Origin: Cyclobacterium plantarum
Lineage (GTDB): Bacteria; Bacteroidota; Bacteroidia; Cytophagales; Cyclobacteriaceae
DNA length: 64,000 bases
Assembly: GCF_011290685.1 (NCBI RefSeq)
Contig: NZ_JAANYN010000005.1
Coordinates: 186,001-250,000 of the forward strand
Reading direction: 5' to 3'
Both the position numbers and the translations under genes were made by a program. This document shows, piece after piece, positions 54,482 to 62,537 of the stretch; the first letter of the stretch is position 1, and the number at the start of each line of letters is the position of its first letter. A model generated the notes under the pieces. It saw nothing but the letters and a program-made list of their open reading frames with translations, was not told where the DNA came from and searched no databases.

Positions 54482-54730
54482 TCAACCACAATAGAAGGTG
54501 GTGCTACAACTATCACAACACCAATATGCCATTTCAGGGGGGTAACCTTGTGTCTGAAATTCGGCTTCACTTCGTGAGACGTTACATTCGCCATACCATC
54601 CAGTTCCATCGTTGTAAGTATATCCACAAGTTCCGCTACCTCCAGAACCCCCATAAATGCCCGCCAATTGGCTACGTTGCAGCACATCCTCTGCTGCCAG
54701 CTTTAGTTTTTCTAAATTTAATTTTTTCAT
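54482..54730 (-). CDS. double-Gly leader precursor of a six-cysteine exported peptide
   Basis: An 82-residue precursor. Residues 1-28 form a leader (MKKLNLEKLKLAAEDVLQRS, then QLAGIYGG) with the spaced Leu pattern and terminal GG of Bacteroidota natural-product precursors (GG-leader type). Cleavage after Gly28 gives a 54-residue core rich in Gly, Ser and Tyr with exactly six Cys (GTCGY, GECNV, WCCDSC, FYCG), an even number fitting three disulfides. It heads the minus-strand run of DUF4221, C39 fragment, CarboxypepD_reg and thioredoxin genes. Product activity is unknown; it could be a bacteriocin, a signal or a surface peptide. Confidence 0.75.
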   Translation of the reverse strand: MKKLNLEKLKLAAEDVLQRSQLAGIYGGSGGSGTCGYTYNDGTGWYGECNVSRSEAEFQTQGYPPEMAYWCCDSCSTTFYCG

Positions 54731-55369
54731 TTTTCTTTTGATTAATGAATTTTATTGTTTTCCCGGACCAGCTAAGGACACCCGGGAATTATGCCCATTG
54801 ATCGCGATAGAATTTCTCTATATACCTACTTATAGACATTTATTTCCTTGAGGTCTGCAATGCGGTATTCCTTTGGTAAAGCGAATCTTCAGCAATTCAA
54901 GGATTTTACCGGAGCTGTGGAAACAATTATTCATGCGGTTCAAACAGTTTATTCGTAGGTAGATTAACAGGAATGTAGGAATCTATATATGTTTTTGCTC
55001 TTATTACTTCCCAATCTAATGGATAAAATCAAAAAATATAAGTGAATAATAGTATTTCCCGTGAACTGACCTGTTTTTCCCGTGAACGGGCAGTTTTATC
55101 CTGTGAAGGAAATGATTGTCCGGAATGGTGTGATGGTTCCATGATGTGATAGTTTGATGCTGTGCATTCCTTTGGCTTTTTATCACCTGTAGGGTGTTAA
55201 AAAATTAGCGACTTTTAGATAGTGGTTGAATTTACTTTTTAGGAATTGTGGTAGGTAATAAAAATGGTTTTGTTGGTCTGATTGGCTTGTAAGGCTGGTT
55301 TAAAACGCTCGTTTAAACGATCATAAAAATAAATTACTATCTTTATGGGGGCTTAATCTTTCAGCATGT
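54731..55369. other. 640-bp region upstream of the peptide gene with short tandem repeats
   Basis: No confident gene is seen; it probably contains the promoter of the peptide operon. Between 55055 and 55120 three imperfect copies of about 22 bp (TTCCCGTGAACTGACCTG, TTCCCGTGAACGGGCAG and TCCTGTGAAGGA) follow each other. A 32-codon plus-strand frame at 54860-54958 is too short to support. Around 55136-55160 begins a low-complexity run of GATG words. Confidence 0.4.
55056..55120. repeat. short imperfect tandem repeat, about 22 bp per unit
   Basis: Units TTCCCGTGAACTGACCTG, TTCCCGTGAACGGGCAG and TCCTGTGAAGGA with T-rich spacers; not long enough to be a known element. Confidence 0.5.
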
Positions 55370-55582
55370 ATGGAAAAGTTTGAAGAATTTGAACAACGTA
55401 TAAAACGGGCTTTGAATAATATGGATGCCAAAATTTCCTTTTTACATGATTCTACGGGTCAACTCAAAGATTCTTTTGGCGAATTCCAGGAAGAGATGGG
55501 TGAGTTGATGCATTTTGTAGCAAGTCACGTTACAGATCATGAGCAGCGACTCAGCCGTATCGAGAAGCATATCGGTATTTGA
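55370..55582 (+). CDS. small coiled-coil protein of unknown function
   Basis: A 70-residue, acidic, helical protein with heptad-like spacing (MEKFEEFEQRIKRALNNMDA, SFGEFQEEMGELMHF, HEQRLSRIEKHIGI). It is alone on the plus strand with an ATG and a clear stop. It looks real because of its composition but belongs to no family I recognise; small DNA-binding or accessory proteins often look like this. Confidence 0.5.
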   Translation: MEKFEEFEQRIKRALNNMDAKISFLHDSTGQLKDSFGEFQEEMGELMHFVASHVTDHEQRLSRIEKHIGI

Positions 55583-55911
55583 ATCATTTTTTCTTATTTC
55601 CGGCTTTGATCCTAATTTTAAGTAGTAATCGACATAAAAAATTTGGGGATGATTTTTTCTAAGGCTCAAAGCCACTTCTTACAATTAAACAATTAACCGA
55701 TTAACCAATTAAACCTATAAACCCTTAACCATCTCCCTGGCTACCGATAATAAGTCCAATCACAGAAATTTAGTTCTGGTCAAACCTAAATGGTCCAGGC
55801 CCCTTAACTCTTAACCTGTTGGATTCCATTGAAAATTACCTTGATATTTTTAAATAATCTCAAATCTTCCCTATTTTTAGTAGTAAAAATAACGGGATGC
55901 AGCCACTTACA
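55583..55911. other. intergenic region with a word-like repeat
   Basis: About 310 bp without a gene. At 55681-55715 it repeats AATTAA/AACCAATTAA words (AATTAAACAATTAACCGATTAACCAATTAAAC), a type of low-complexity sequence often found between Bacteroidota genes. Confidence 0.4.
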
Positions 55912-56349
55912 ATGAAAACATACAAGGCCAAAAAAGGACGCCTGATGCAGGGTATACTGCTCGCCATGTTGGTATTGCCACTGGCATACGGGTTTTTGGG
56001 TACCAAACCGTGGAAGGAAAAGTTGCGAAGGATCATCCCCCTGACCGCTCCGGCCTTATTGATTATCTGGCCCTATCTTGACACCCGGTATTGGGTCCTG
56101 GGTCATACCTTTTACTACAAGTCAGGCTATATCAAGGGAGAAATTGACATAGGTAGCATCCGGACCATCCTTAAAGGCAAAACCCGCTGGGTGGGGGTGA
56201 AGCCTGCACTGGCTACCGGAGGCTTGATCGTAAAATACAAGCGGTATGACGATGTGTACATTGCCCCGGAAGACAGCGAATCCCTGATTGCCGACCTGCT
56301 CACCATCAACCCCGCCATCCAGGTGATCCCACCTGGAAAAGATACCTAA
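55912..56349 (+). CDS. PH-like domain membrane protein
   Basis: A 145-residue protein with two hydrophobic segments near the N-terminus (about 12-31 and 42-58) followed by a bacterial pleckstrin-homology-like domain (about 60-140): YWVLGHTFYYKSGYIKGEID, then IRTILKGKTRW and a strand LIVKYKRYDDVYIAPE. Such small bPH proteins are found widely and are not characterised. The ATG at 55912 is preferred; an ATG at 55897 adds five residues. No partner is visible. Confidence 0.75.
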   Translation: MKTYKAKKGRLMQGILLAMLVLPLAYGFLGTKPWKEKLRRIIPLTAPALLIIWPYLDTRYWVLGHTFYYKSGYIKGEIDIGSIRTILKGKTRWVGVKPALATGGLIVKYKRYDDVYIAPEDSESLIADLLTINPAIQVIPPGKDT

Positions 56350-56412
56350 GGGGCATTAAAAAGTGCTGAGCATATCGAAATCCAGGAATGTACTTGCAAA
56401 TTTTGAAAAAAT

Positions 56413-56438
56413 AAAATCCCCCTTTCTCAAAGGGGGGG
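56413..56438. repeat. CCCCCTTT...AAAGGGGG palindrome, copy 1
   Basis: AAATCCCCCTTT followed by CTC and AAAGGGGGG, a short hairpin of a family widespread in bacterial intergenic regions. Confidence 0.6.
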
Positions 56439-56583
56439 TAGTTACAAATACCCGAAAGGTCTGGAGATTCATTATTGCTTGTAAATTGAATTGACGTTTA
56501 CCCAATTTATGGTGAATTGGTATCATTGAAACGGCCTGAAAAATTTCAGCGGTAATACCGTGGCCGCAAATAGGCATCTGTCC

Positions 56584-56614
56584 AAATCCCCCTTATCAAG
56601 GGGGCGGGGGATTT
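56584..56614. repeat. CCCCCTT...AAGGGGG palindrome, copy 2
   Basis: AAATCCCCCTTATCAAGGGGG followed by CGGGGGATTT, the end of the same family. Confidence 0.6.
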
Positions 56615-56710
56615 ATTTACTCACAACTAAGTAAACAACCACTCAAATTACCCCCAACAATAGCAATTAAAAAGGCTTGCTTTTTTAAACCATTAGTTTT
56701 ACTTTTAAAC

Positions 56711-57874
56711 ATGTCGAATCTTCGCCTAACCCTAATACCACTACTGGCAACTTGCCTGCTGTCCTGCTCCCGCTCCCAAAAGGAAACTACAGATTCCCCC
56801 AGCTATTCCCTTCAATTGGTGGACTCCGTTCGCATTGACTATATGGGCAGCCTGGAGCTAAAAGATTACGACCCGGAAACCAACCTCTTCCTGGCTTATA
56901 ACCAACAAAAAAAGGAAGTCTTGATTTTTGATACCTCAGGAGCTATCCAACATACTTTTATCCTGCAAGACGACGGCCCGGAGGCCATCAGCGGCTATGG
57001 GCTGAACCCCAGATTCTCGGCAGGAAACATCTGCATCTTTGGGGATAAAATCTACACCCTGAGCCGGCAGGGGAAGGTGTTGAACCGGACGGAGATACCC
57101 TATCCCTATTTCTGGATTGTGGGGGGCGCGCATATAGCAGCCTCTTCGCTGGGGGATAAATTGCTGTACTACAAACCGGAACCGGCAGAAGAAGGGCAGG
57201 ACCGGCAGGCAGCCTACCAACGCATGCTGGACGGAGGACCGATGATGGAGGTGCTGGATACGATCAGTGGTGAATACGATCCGACCATGAATTTTCCAGA
57301 GACGGATGCCTTTGAAGAGGGGTTCTTTTACGGGTATCCTACGCCACTTATTCAAAATAGCGGCTCCCAATGGTTCCTTTCGGTCACCAATGCCCTGGAG
57401 TTTCATGTTTACAGCGAAAGGGAACAACAATTGCTCTTTGAGCGGACGGTAAAAATTCCGGCGAAGAACGCCTACATGGACCAGCCGGTGCCATTGGAGC
57501 AAATGGATACCTTCTTTGAAAAAAACGGACTGGTTTACCGTATCCCACAGATCCACCGGTTTTTACCCCTGAAGGATCATTTTATCGCCTTTTACAGCAA
57601 GGGTGTTTCTCCCGAAACGAAAGCGGCCTATGATGTGTCGGATCCTGCGCAGCGGCGGGAATTGGTCTACTCCTTTCCCATGGAATTTGCCGTTTTTGAT
57701 TCGGAGTTTGGCCTGTGCGCAGTGGACCTGTCCATTCCGAAAAACATGGTTCCTTTTACAGCCCTGGTGGACAAAGAAGGCCAAATCGTGGCACTTAAAG
57801 ACCAGGAACAGGCAGGTGTGGAAGAGGATTTTCATACCTTGTTTCAATACAGCTTGGATTTTGGACAAGAGTAA
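56711..57874 (+). CDS. DUF4221-family propeller lipoprotein
   Basis: A 387-residue lipoprotein (signal LLATCLLSCSRS, Cys near residue 19), then a six-bladed propeller-like protein with strands such as YDPETNLFLAYNQQ, FDTSGAIQHTF and TMNFPETDAFEEG. The last 30 residues (ALVDKEGQIVALKDQEQ then VEEDFHTLFQY) are shared with the protein at 58604, so both are paralogues. No enzyme motif. It is followed by a toxin-antitoxin pair and then the paralogue. Confidence 0.82.
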   Translation: MSNLRLTLIPLLATCLLSCSRSQKETTDSPSYSLQLVDSVRIDYMGSLELKDYDPETNLFLAYNQQKKEVLIFDTSGAIQHTFILQDDGPEAISGYGLNPRFSAGNICIFGDKIYTLSRQGKVLNRTEIPYPYFWIVGGAHIAASSLGDKLLYYKPEPAEEGQDRQAAYQRMLDGGPMMEVLDTISGEYDPTMNFPETDAFEEGFFYGYPTPLIQNSGSQWFLSVTNALEFHVYSEREQQLLFERTVKIPAKNAYMDQPVPLEQMDTFFEKNGLVYRIPQIHRFLPLKDHFIAFYSKGVSPETKAAYDVSDPAQRRELVYSFPMEFAVFDSEFGLCAVDLSIPKNMVPFTALVDKEGQIVALKDQEQAGVEEDFHTLFQYSLDFGQE

Positions 57875-57922
57875 ATTGTTTGCGTCAAAATTTGTACCTT
57901 TATAAAGTAAAACCTTACCAGA

Positions 57923-58135
57923 ATGAAGACCAGGGACCTAATAAAAGAAATCCAGAAATTGCCTGTCAGCGAGCGGTTTTATATCATAGAGCGATCCATG
58001 CAACTGATTCGAAAACAGGAGAACGAAAGTCAGATGAAAAAAGCCGTTGATTTATTGTATGAAGACTATGTGGCAGACGAAGAGTTGACTGCATTTACTG
58101 ACCTTGATTTTGAGAATTTTTATGAAACAAGGTGA
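57923..58135 (+). CDS. probable antitoxin of a PemK-type toxin pair
   Basis: A 70-residue acidic protein (MKTRDLIKEIQKLPVSERFY at the start, DFENFYETR at the end) of the type found directly before PemK/MazF toxins in Bacteroidota; the LPVSER helix recurs in such antitoxins. It overlaps the toxin gene by 14 bp. Assignment is by position and shape, not by a named domain. Confidence 0.65.
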   Translation: MKTRDLIKEIQKLPVSERFYIIERSMQLIRKQENESQMKKAVDLLYEDYVADEELTAFTDLDFENFYETR

Positions 58136-58469
58136 AATATGGTTATTAAACCTTGACCCAACTGTTGGGGCTGAAATAAAAAAGACAAGACCGGCAATAA
58201 TTGTGAATGACGATACATTGGGAAAATTACCATTGAAAATCATTGTTTCGGTTACTGACTGGAAAGACAGGTACCAAATAGCCCCCTGGATGATAAAATT
58301 AATACCAGACAGCGAAAATGGATTAACAAAAGTGTCCGCAGCCGACACTTTTCAAATCCGCTCAGTTTCAAAGGAGAGATTTGTAAAAAAGGTAGGGCTT
58401 GTTTCGGAAAGCATCAGGGAACAAATCAGGATTGGGTTATCAAAAGTCTTATCTATTGACATCGAATAA
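58122..58469 (+). CDS. PemK/MazF-type endoribonuclease toxin
   Basis: A 115-residue toxin of the PemK/MazF fold: MKQGEIWLLNLDPTVGAEIK, TRPAIIVNDD and, near the C-terminus, IRSVSKERFVKKVG. MazF-like toxins cut mRNA at short motifs. The ATG at 58122 starts the conserved K-G-E-I/D-W strand; an upstream Met would lie inside the antitoxin and add six residues. The pair lies between two DUF4221 genes, as an inserted stability module. Confidence 0.88.
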   Translation: MKQGEIWLLNLDPTVGAEIKKTRPAIIVNDDTLGKLPLKIIVSVTDWKDRYQIAPWMIKLIPDSENGLTKVSAADTFQIRSVSKERFVKKVGLVSESIREQIRIGLSKVLSIDIE

Positions 58470-58603
58470 ACATCCGGTAAGGATCAAACTTTTTCATCAT
58501 TTGCAGAAATAGAAACCTGCATTCAATTTTAAAACTGCGCCAGGTCCGAAAAATTTAACGTTTTTTAGGTAGGGATATTTTCTCCTTTTGTGGAACTTGG
58601 ACA

Positions 58604-59758
58604 CATGAAAAAATGGCTATGTTTCTCCTTTTCGGCTTTGTTCCTTTATGGGTGTAGCAATAACGGTAAAAAAGCGAGGATGATTTTGCTTATCAATTGA
58701 TGGTAACGGATTCCATTCAAGTGGATTATCAGGGGAATCTGTTTCTTTATGACTATGACTCGTCAACCCACCTTTTTCTGGGCATGGACAACAGGACGGA
58801 TGAAGTACTGCTGTTTGACAGGCAAGGAACCGTCAGTTCCCGGTTTCACCTGGCAAAGGACGGCCCCAATGCCATCTCCTGGGCCGTGGGATGGGGCTTT
58901 TTTAAGGGGCAGTTCACGGTAATGGATGCCGCAAAGGGCTTGCTGTTTTTTTCCAGGGAGGGAGAAATCGTCAAGCGCATGGATTTAAATCCACCGTACA
59001 CCTTTATCAATGGGCTCAAAAGTCCCGTTCATGCCTTCGGAAAGGAACTGGCCTATATCCGGCCGGAAAGGGGGGAGATGGACTGGAACGAGCCATCCGA
59101 AATGTTCGAAAGCATTTACCGCAGTCCCATTCTGGAGCTGGTTGATCCGGAAACAGGTGCAAACAGGCAGACCATGCCTTTTCCACCCGGAACGATATAC
59201 GAGGACGGCAATTTTTACCACTGGACCTTTCCTACCGTGATTCCTGCAGGAGAGGAGTGGTTGGTCTATTTCAGGGGCGAATTGGCCTATCACGTGTACA
59301 CACAGGCAGGGGGAGAATTGGATTACCAAGAAACCATCGACCTGGACCTGAAAGATGCCGTTGCAATAAAAGGCGTTCCCATGGCCAACATAGACAATTA
59401 CTACGAAGCGAGTCTTTACAATGTCTTTGGCAGGATCCAAAACCTGTTTGTATTGGACAGCCAGATCCTCATCCATTACACCAAGGGTATGGAGGAGGAA
59501 AAAGCCAAAACCCTTCCCAGGAATACCATGGAAGAAAGCAGGGCTTTTTTATACCAAATCAAAAATTACCTGGCGGTTCTGGACCGGGAAAATCGGATAC
59601 TGCAAAAGGATATTCCAGTTCCACAGGGTATCACGCTCAGCAGTGCGGTGGATGAAAAGGGAGCTATTTTTGGTCTGAAGGACCAGGATTATTTAGGGGT
59701 GGAGGAGGATACGGTGACTTTTTACCAAATGAAGTTGCTCAAAGAAGGATCGAAATAG
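58604..59758 (+). pseudogene. DUF4221 propeller lipoprotein gene with a frameshift after the signal peptide
   Basis: From an ATG at 58604 the frame encodes a lipoprotein signal (MKKWLCFSFSALFLYGCSNN) but ends early. The second frame continues SEDDFAYQLMVTDSIQVDYQ and stays open from about 58675 to 59758, giving the DUF4221 body with GLKDQDYLGVEED at the end like its neighbour. The switch falls in a run of six A at 58668-58673; a seventh A would restore one frame. So either a slippage mutation, a phase-variable tract or a sequencing error. The body alone is 353 residues from an internal ATG at 58697. Confidence 0.8.
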
Positions 59759-59810
59759 CCATTTAATCGAAGCGCTGGCCCTTCGGGACCCGGAGAAATC
59801 CTTTCCGATG

Positions 59811-59993
59811 TACGTAGACCCTTGGGGTTTTCCCAACCCCGAAGGTCTGAGTCGGAGCGTTCACGAAAAAAACCTTCGAGGTCTCGAAGACCTCAAAGGT
59901 TATGACCTTTGGGGTTTCCGATAACCCCGAAGGTCTTTTCCCAGAGCATAGACGAAAAAAACCTCGAGGTCCTGAAGACCTCAAAGGTTATTT
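59811..59993. repeat. second locus of the 94-bp palindromic repeat (about two copies)
   Basis: The two dyads recur as AGACCCTTGGGGTTTTCCCA...CCCCGAAGGTC and ACCTTCGAGGTCTCGAAGAC...AAAGGTT. The right edge ends exactly at the TAA of the Uma2 gene, which is read from the opposite side. Diverged from the copies at 47 kb by scattered changes. Confidence 0.85.
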
Positions 59994-60602
59994 GTCCTCC
60001 GAACTTTTAAATAAGTCCGAAATATTTAATTTGAAACCTGTAATTACCTGAGAATGGACCAAATCTCCATGGGTAAATAAGCGGGTGGGCTGATAGGCAC
60101 CATTAATCAACCGATAAACCAATAAGGTCTGTTCATCCGGGTGAATGATCCAGTATTCTTTAACCCCGCTCTCTTCATAAATGTCGTATTTTTGCTTGAG
60201 CTCCTTTTGGTTATTGCCGGGAGAAAGGATTTCCACCACCAGATCGGGTGCACCCAAGCAACCCCTGTCGTCCAATTTGCTGCGGTCGCAAACCACGCAA
60301 ATATCCGGTTGTACCACGGTATCAATTTTTTCAGGCAAGTTGGAGTCCTTAGGAAGACGAACATCAAATGGGGCAATAAACACCTTGCAGGGATGTTGAT
60401 CCAGATGGTCAGCAAATATCCTGGCCATTTCCAGCAAAATTTCCTGATGGATCCTTCGGGGTGCAGCAGCTGCCCGGAAAACTTTGCCCTTGATCAATTC
60501 CACCATTTCATCCATCTGCCAATGGAGGTAGTCCAAATAGGTATAATGACCATAAGAAGTGAATGGCTCTTCCGATTGGTTTGGTTTTTCCTTGGAATCC
60601 AT
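59988..60602 (-). CDS. Uma2 family endonuclease-like protein
   Basis: A 204-residue protein of the PD-(D/E)xK-like Uma2 (DUF820) family. The catalytic pattern is PDICVVCD, then LVVEILSPGNNQKELKQKYD with the Glu-x-Leu motif and Lys, and KEYWIIHPDEQTLLVYRL. Uma2 proteins are common in mobile DNA of cyanobacteria and Bacteroidota; nuclease activity is predicted from the fold. The last codons and the TAA touch the repeat, which may have supplied the stop codon. Confidence 0.85.
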   Translation of the reverse strand: MDSKEKPNQSEEPFTSYGHYTYLDYLHWQMDEMVELIKGKVFRAAAAPRRIHQEILLEMARIFADHLDQHPCKVFIAPFDVRLPKDSNLPEKIDTVVQPDICVVCDRSKLDDRGCLGAPDLVVEILSPGNNQKELKQKYDIYEESGVKEYWIIHPDEQTLLVYRLINGAYQPTRLFTHGDLVHSQVITGFKLNISDLFKSSEDK

Positions 60603-60953
60603 ACCAGGAATTTACAAATAATATTTCAGAATTACAGGTTGATAGGCAAGTGATTCATGGAAAAATACACAGTTAAATTCATGTGCTGATTATGTGATAA
60701 TTTGATGATGTGGTGATGTGCTAATTTTTTTCCGACATCAATTTCAAAAGCTTAACGAATCCCCATATTAATGGGGAAGAGACTTTCCCTCCTAAAGTCG
60801 GTAGGGATTTAGAAGTGAGTTTAAAAATGTAAAGTGCAGTGTTACTGAATATTATCGGAAAAATCCCCCAACCCCCTTAAAAAGGGGGATTTTGTTTACG
60901 GGGTGATTTACGTTTACATTCCTGGTTTGAAATGTCCTTGGACCTGCTGGTTT
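60603..60953. other. intergenic region with word-like repeats and a CCCCCTT palindrome
   Basis: About 350 bp without a gene. At 60680-60730 the words GTGATAATTTGATGATGTGG and GATGTGCTAATTTTT follow each other, as at 55136-55160. A hairpin AAAATCCCCCAACCCCCTTAA...GGGGGATTTT lies at 60860-60893. Confidence 0.5.
60860..60893. repeat. CCCCC...GGGGG palindrome, copy 3
   Basis: AAAATCCCCCAACCCCCTT and AAAAAGGGGGATTTT form a hairpin of the same family as the two at 56.4-56.6 kb. Confidence 0.6.
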
Positions 60954-61059
60954 TAACCTCAAAGGTTAGGGTGCGTTCAGACCTTTGGGGTTTCCCGAAC
61001 CCCGTCTGACCGAAGTGTTGACGAAAAAACCATCGAGGCCCGAAGACCTCAACGGTTAT
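60954..61059. repeat. third locus of the 94-bp palindromic repeat
   Basis: A single diverged copy: TAACCTCAAAGGTTAGG, GACCTTTGGGGTTTCCCGAA and CATCGAGGCCCGAAGACCTC. Its right end touches the end of the DUF4143 ATPase gene, whose TGA lies at 61059-61061. Confidence 0.75.
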
Positions 61060-62246
61060 CAGTATAAAAAGCCAAACAGCCATAAGGGAATTTTGTTGCC
61101 AAAACCAACTTCTAAACCATCAGCTGCGACGTAATTCGCCTTATTTTCAGATGGATTGATTTTTTTGTCTTTCCCTCCAATTTCAAAAAGGTTGCTTTGA
61201 TTTACTAGAAAATCTGATGTTTCCGGGTAATTGACTGTATGGATATAAGATAGCTGATTCAGAAAAAATGTTTCTCTCAGGTTACCCAAATCCACATTTT
61301 TCCCCAAGGCAAAAGAAAGATTGGTGTTTTCCAGGAACAGTTTTTCAGGTTTTTGCAACAGGGAGACTCCTTCCGTTTTCCTGTAAATACTTTTGGTCAG
61401 CCGGCTTTCTTCCAGGTAGTGGAGATAGGCAAGTAAGGTTTGCCGGTTGATACCTATTTTTCGGCTCAGTTTACTGACATTAGGAACAAATGGAACCGCA
61501 TCTGCGATAATCGATAGCAACTGTTTTATTTTGCTGGCATAGGCGATGTCCACTTTGCGCATCAAGGGGAGTTCTATTTCAATAATCAAATTAATGATGG
61601 CGAGAACCTGTACCCCATAGAGATCTTTGAAGTCCTTAAAAAAAGGATAATACCCAGTTTTGAGGTATTCGGGGAAATATTTCAATGGTCTTACCGATTG
61701 AGAAATATCACTGGCATATTCCACGTGTTCCTGTAAAATAGTTTCCAGGGTAATTACGGGAAGATTTTTGCCTGTGACCAAATTCAGGTATTCCCTAAAC
61801 GATAATCCCTGAATCTCATATACCAATGCCCTTCTGCTTAAATCTGCCCTTGCATTGAGAATTTCCAACAGGGAAGACCCTGTGAATACCACTTTTAATT
61901 CCGGGTAAAAATCATAAATGTTTTTGATCTCAACAGACCAATTGGAGTACTTGTGCACCTCGTCTATAAAAAGGATTTTCCCTCCTGCCTTGGCAAACCC
62001 ATCCACCAAATCAACCAGCGAATGGTTGGAAAACCATATATGGTCCAAACTCACATAAAGGATTTCAGTACTTCGGGGGTATTTTTTTTTAATCCTCTGG
62101 AGCAATAGGGTGGTTTTACCTGTTCCCCTGGCACCGATAATGCCGATCAATCGGTTACCCCAATCGATCTGATAATAGATACTACGTGTGAAAGTGCTTT
62201 TTAGGGTAGCAATTAATTTGATATGCAATTCAACGAGTGTTTCCAT
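61059..62246 (-). CDS. AAA ATPase of the DUF4143/PD-(D/E)xK-like family
   Basis: A 395-residue protein with an AAA ATPase N-terminal domain (GIIGARGTGKTTLLLQ for Walker A, ILFIDEVHKYSNW for Walker B, FTGSSLLEI sensor) followed by a winged-helix segment and a DUF4143 C-terminal part (VDIAYASKIKQLL..., LFEIGGKDKKIN, IPLWLFGFLY). These ATPases are abundant in Bacteroidota, often in many copies and near mobile DNA; the role is unknown. The start at 62246 is preferred to a TTG- or ATG-like extension of seven codons. Its end touches a repeat copy. Confidence 0.88.
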   Translation of the reverse strand: METLVELHIKLIATLKSTFTRSIYYQIDWGNRLIGIIGARGTGKTTLLLQRIKKKYPRSTEILYVSLDHIWFSNHSLVDLVDGFAKAGGKILFIDEVHKYSNWSVEIKNIYDFYPELKVVFTGSSLLEILNARADLSRRALVYEIQGLSFREYLNLVTGKNLPVITLETILQEHVEYASDISQSVRPLKYFPEYLKTGYYPFFKDFKDLYGVQVLAIINLIIEIELPLMRKVDIAYASKIKQLLSIIADAVPFVPNVSKLSRKIGINRQTLLAYLHYLEESRLTKSIYRKTEGVSLLQKPEKLFLENTNLSFALGKNVDLGNLRETFFLNQLSYIHTVNYPETSDFLVNQSNLFEIGGKDKKINPSENKANYVAADGLEVGFGNKIPLWLFGFLY

Positions 62247-62537
62247 TTTGTTTGTTATAGTAAACAATAATACTTAAAAATGGTGGTTACAACAAACAAA
62301 AATGAATAAAATTATAGTGTGTATAATAAACATTTTTTAAAAAATAAGTGATTGGGCAAGCTATTATTTATTTTTAAGTTGTAAGAAATAAATTTAAAGG
62401 TCGGTTTAAAGTTACCAAACCCTAAAATTCAGTGTAAAAACCCAATAATTTGTTTATTTTTATCAGGTATAATTTTGATTAAAACTACTGGGAATGAGTA
62501 TATATAAAGCCAAATAAGCTTTGACGAGCCATTGGGA

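Larger units (their letters stand above)
56350..56710. other. intergenic region with two CCCCCTT palindromes
   Basis: About 360 bp without a gene. It holds two G/C-run hairpins: AAATCCCCCTTTCTCAAAGG... (56413-56438) and AAATCCCCCTTATCAAGGGG... (56584-56614). The same family occurs at 60860-60893. Confidence 0.6.

Noticed and set aside
54472-54687. Alternative frame across the peptide gene (about 71 codons)
   Set aside because: It lacks the leader pattern; the other frame gives a coherent GG leader and Cys-rich core.
54860-54958. Small plus-strand ORF (32 codons, MRYSFGKANLQQ...)
   Set aside because: Too short, no similarity, no convincing ribosome binding or conserved partner.
58668-58680. 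Programmed -1 ribosomal frameshift at the A6 run
   Set aside because: The run is not in the phase of a classical X-XXY-YYZ slippery heptamer and no strong downstream stem was seen, so slippage mutation or read error is preferred.
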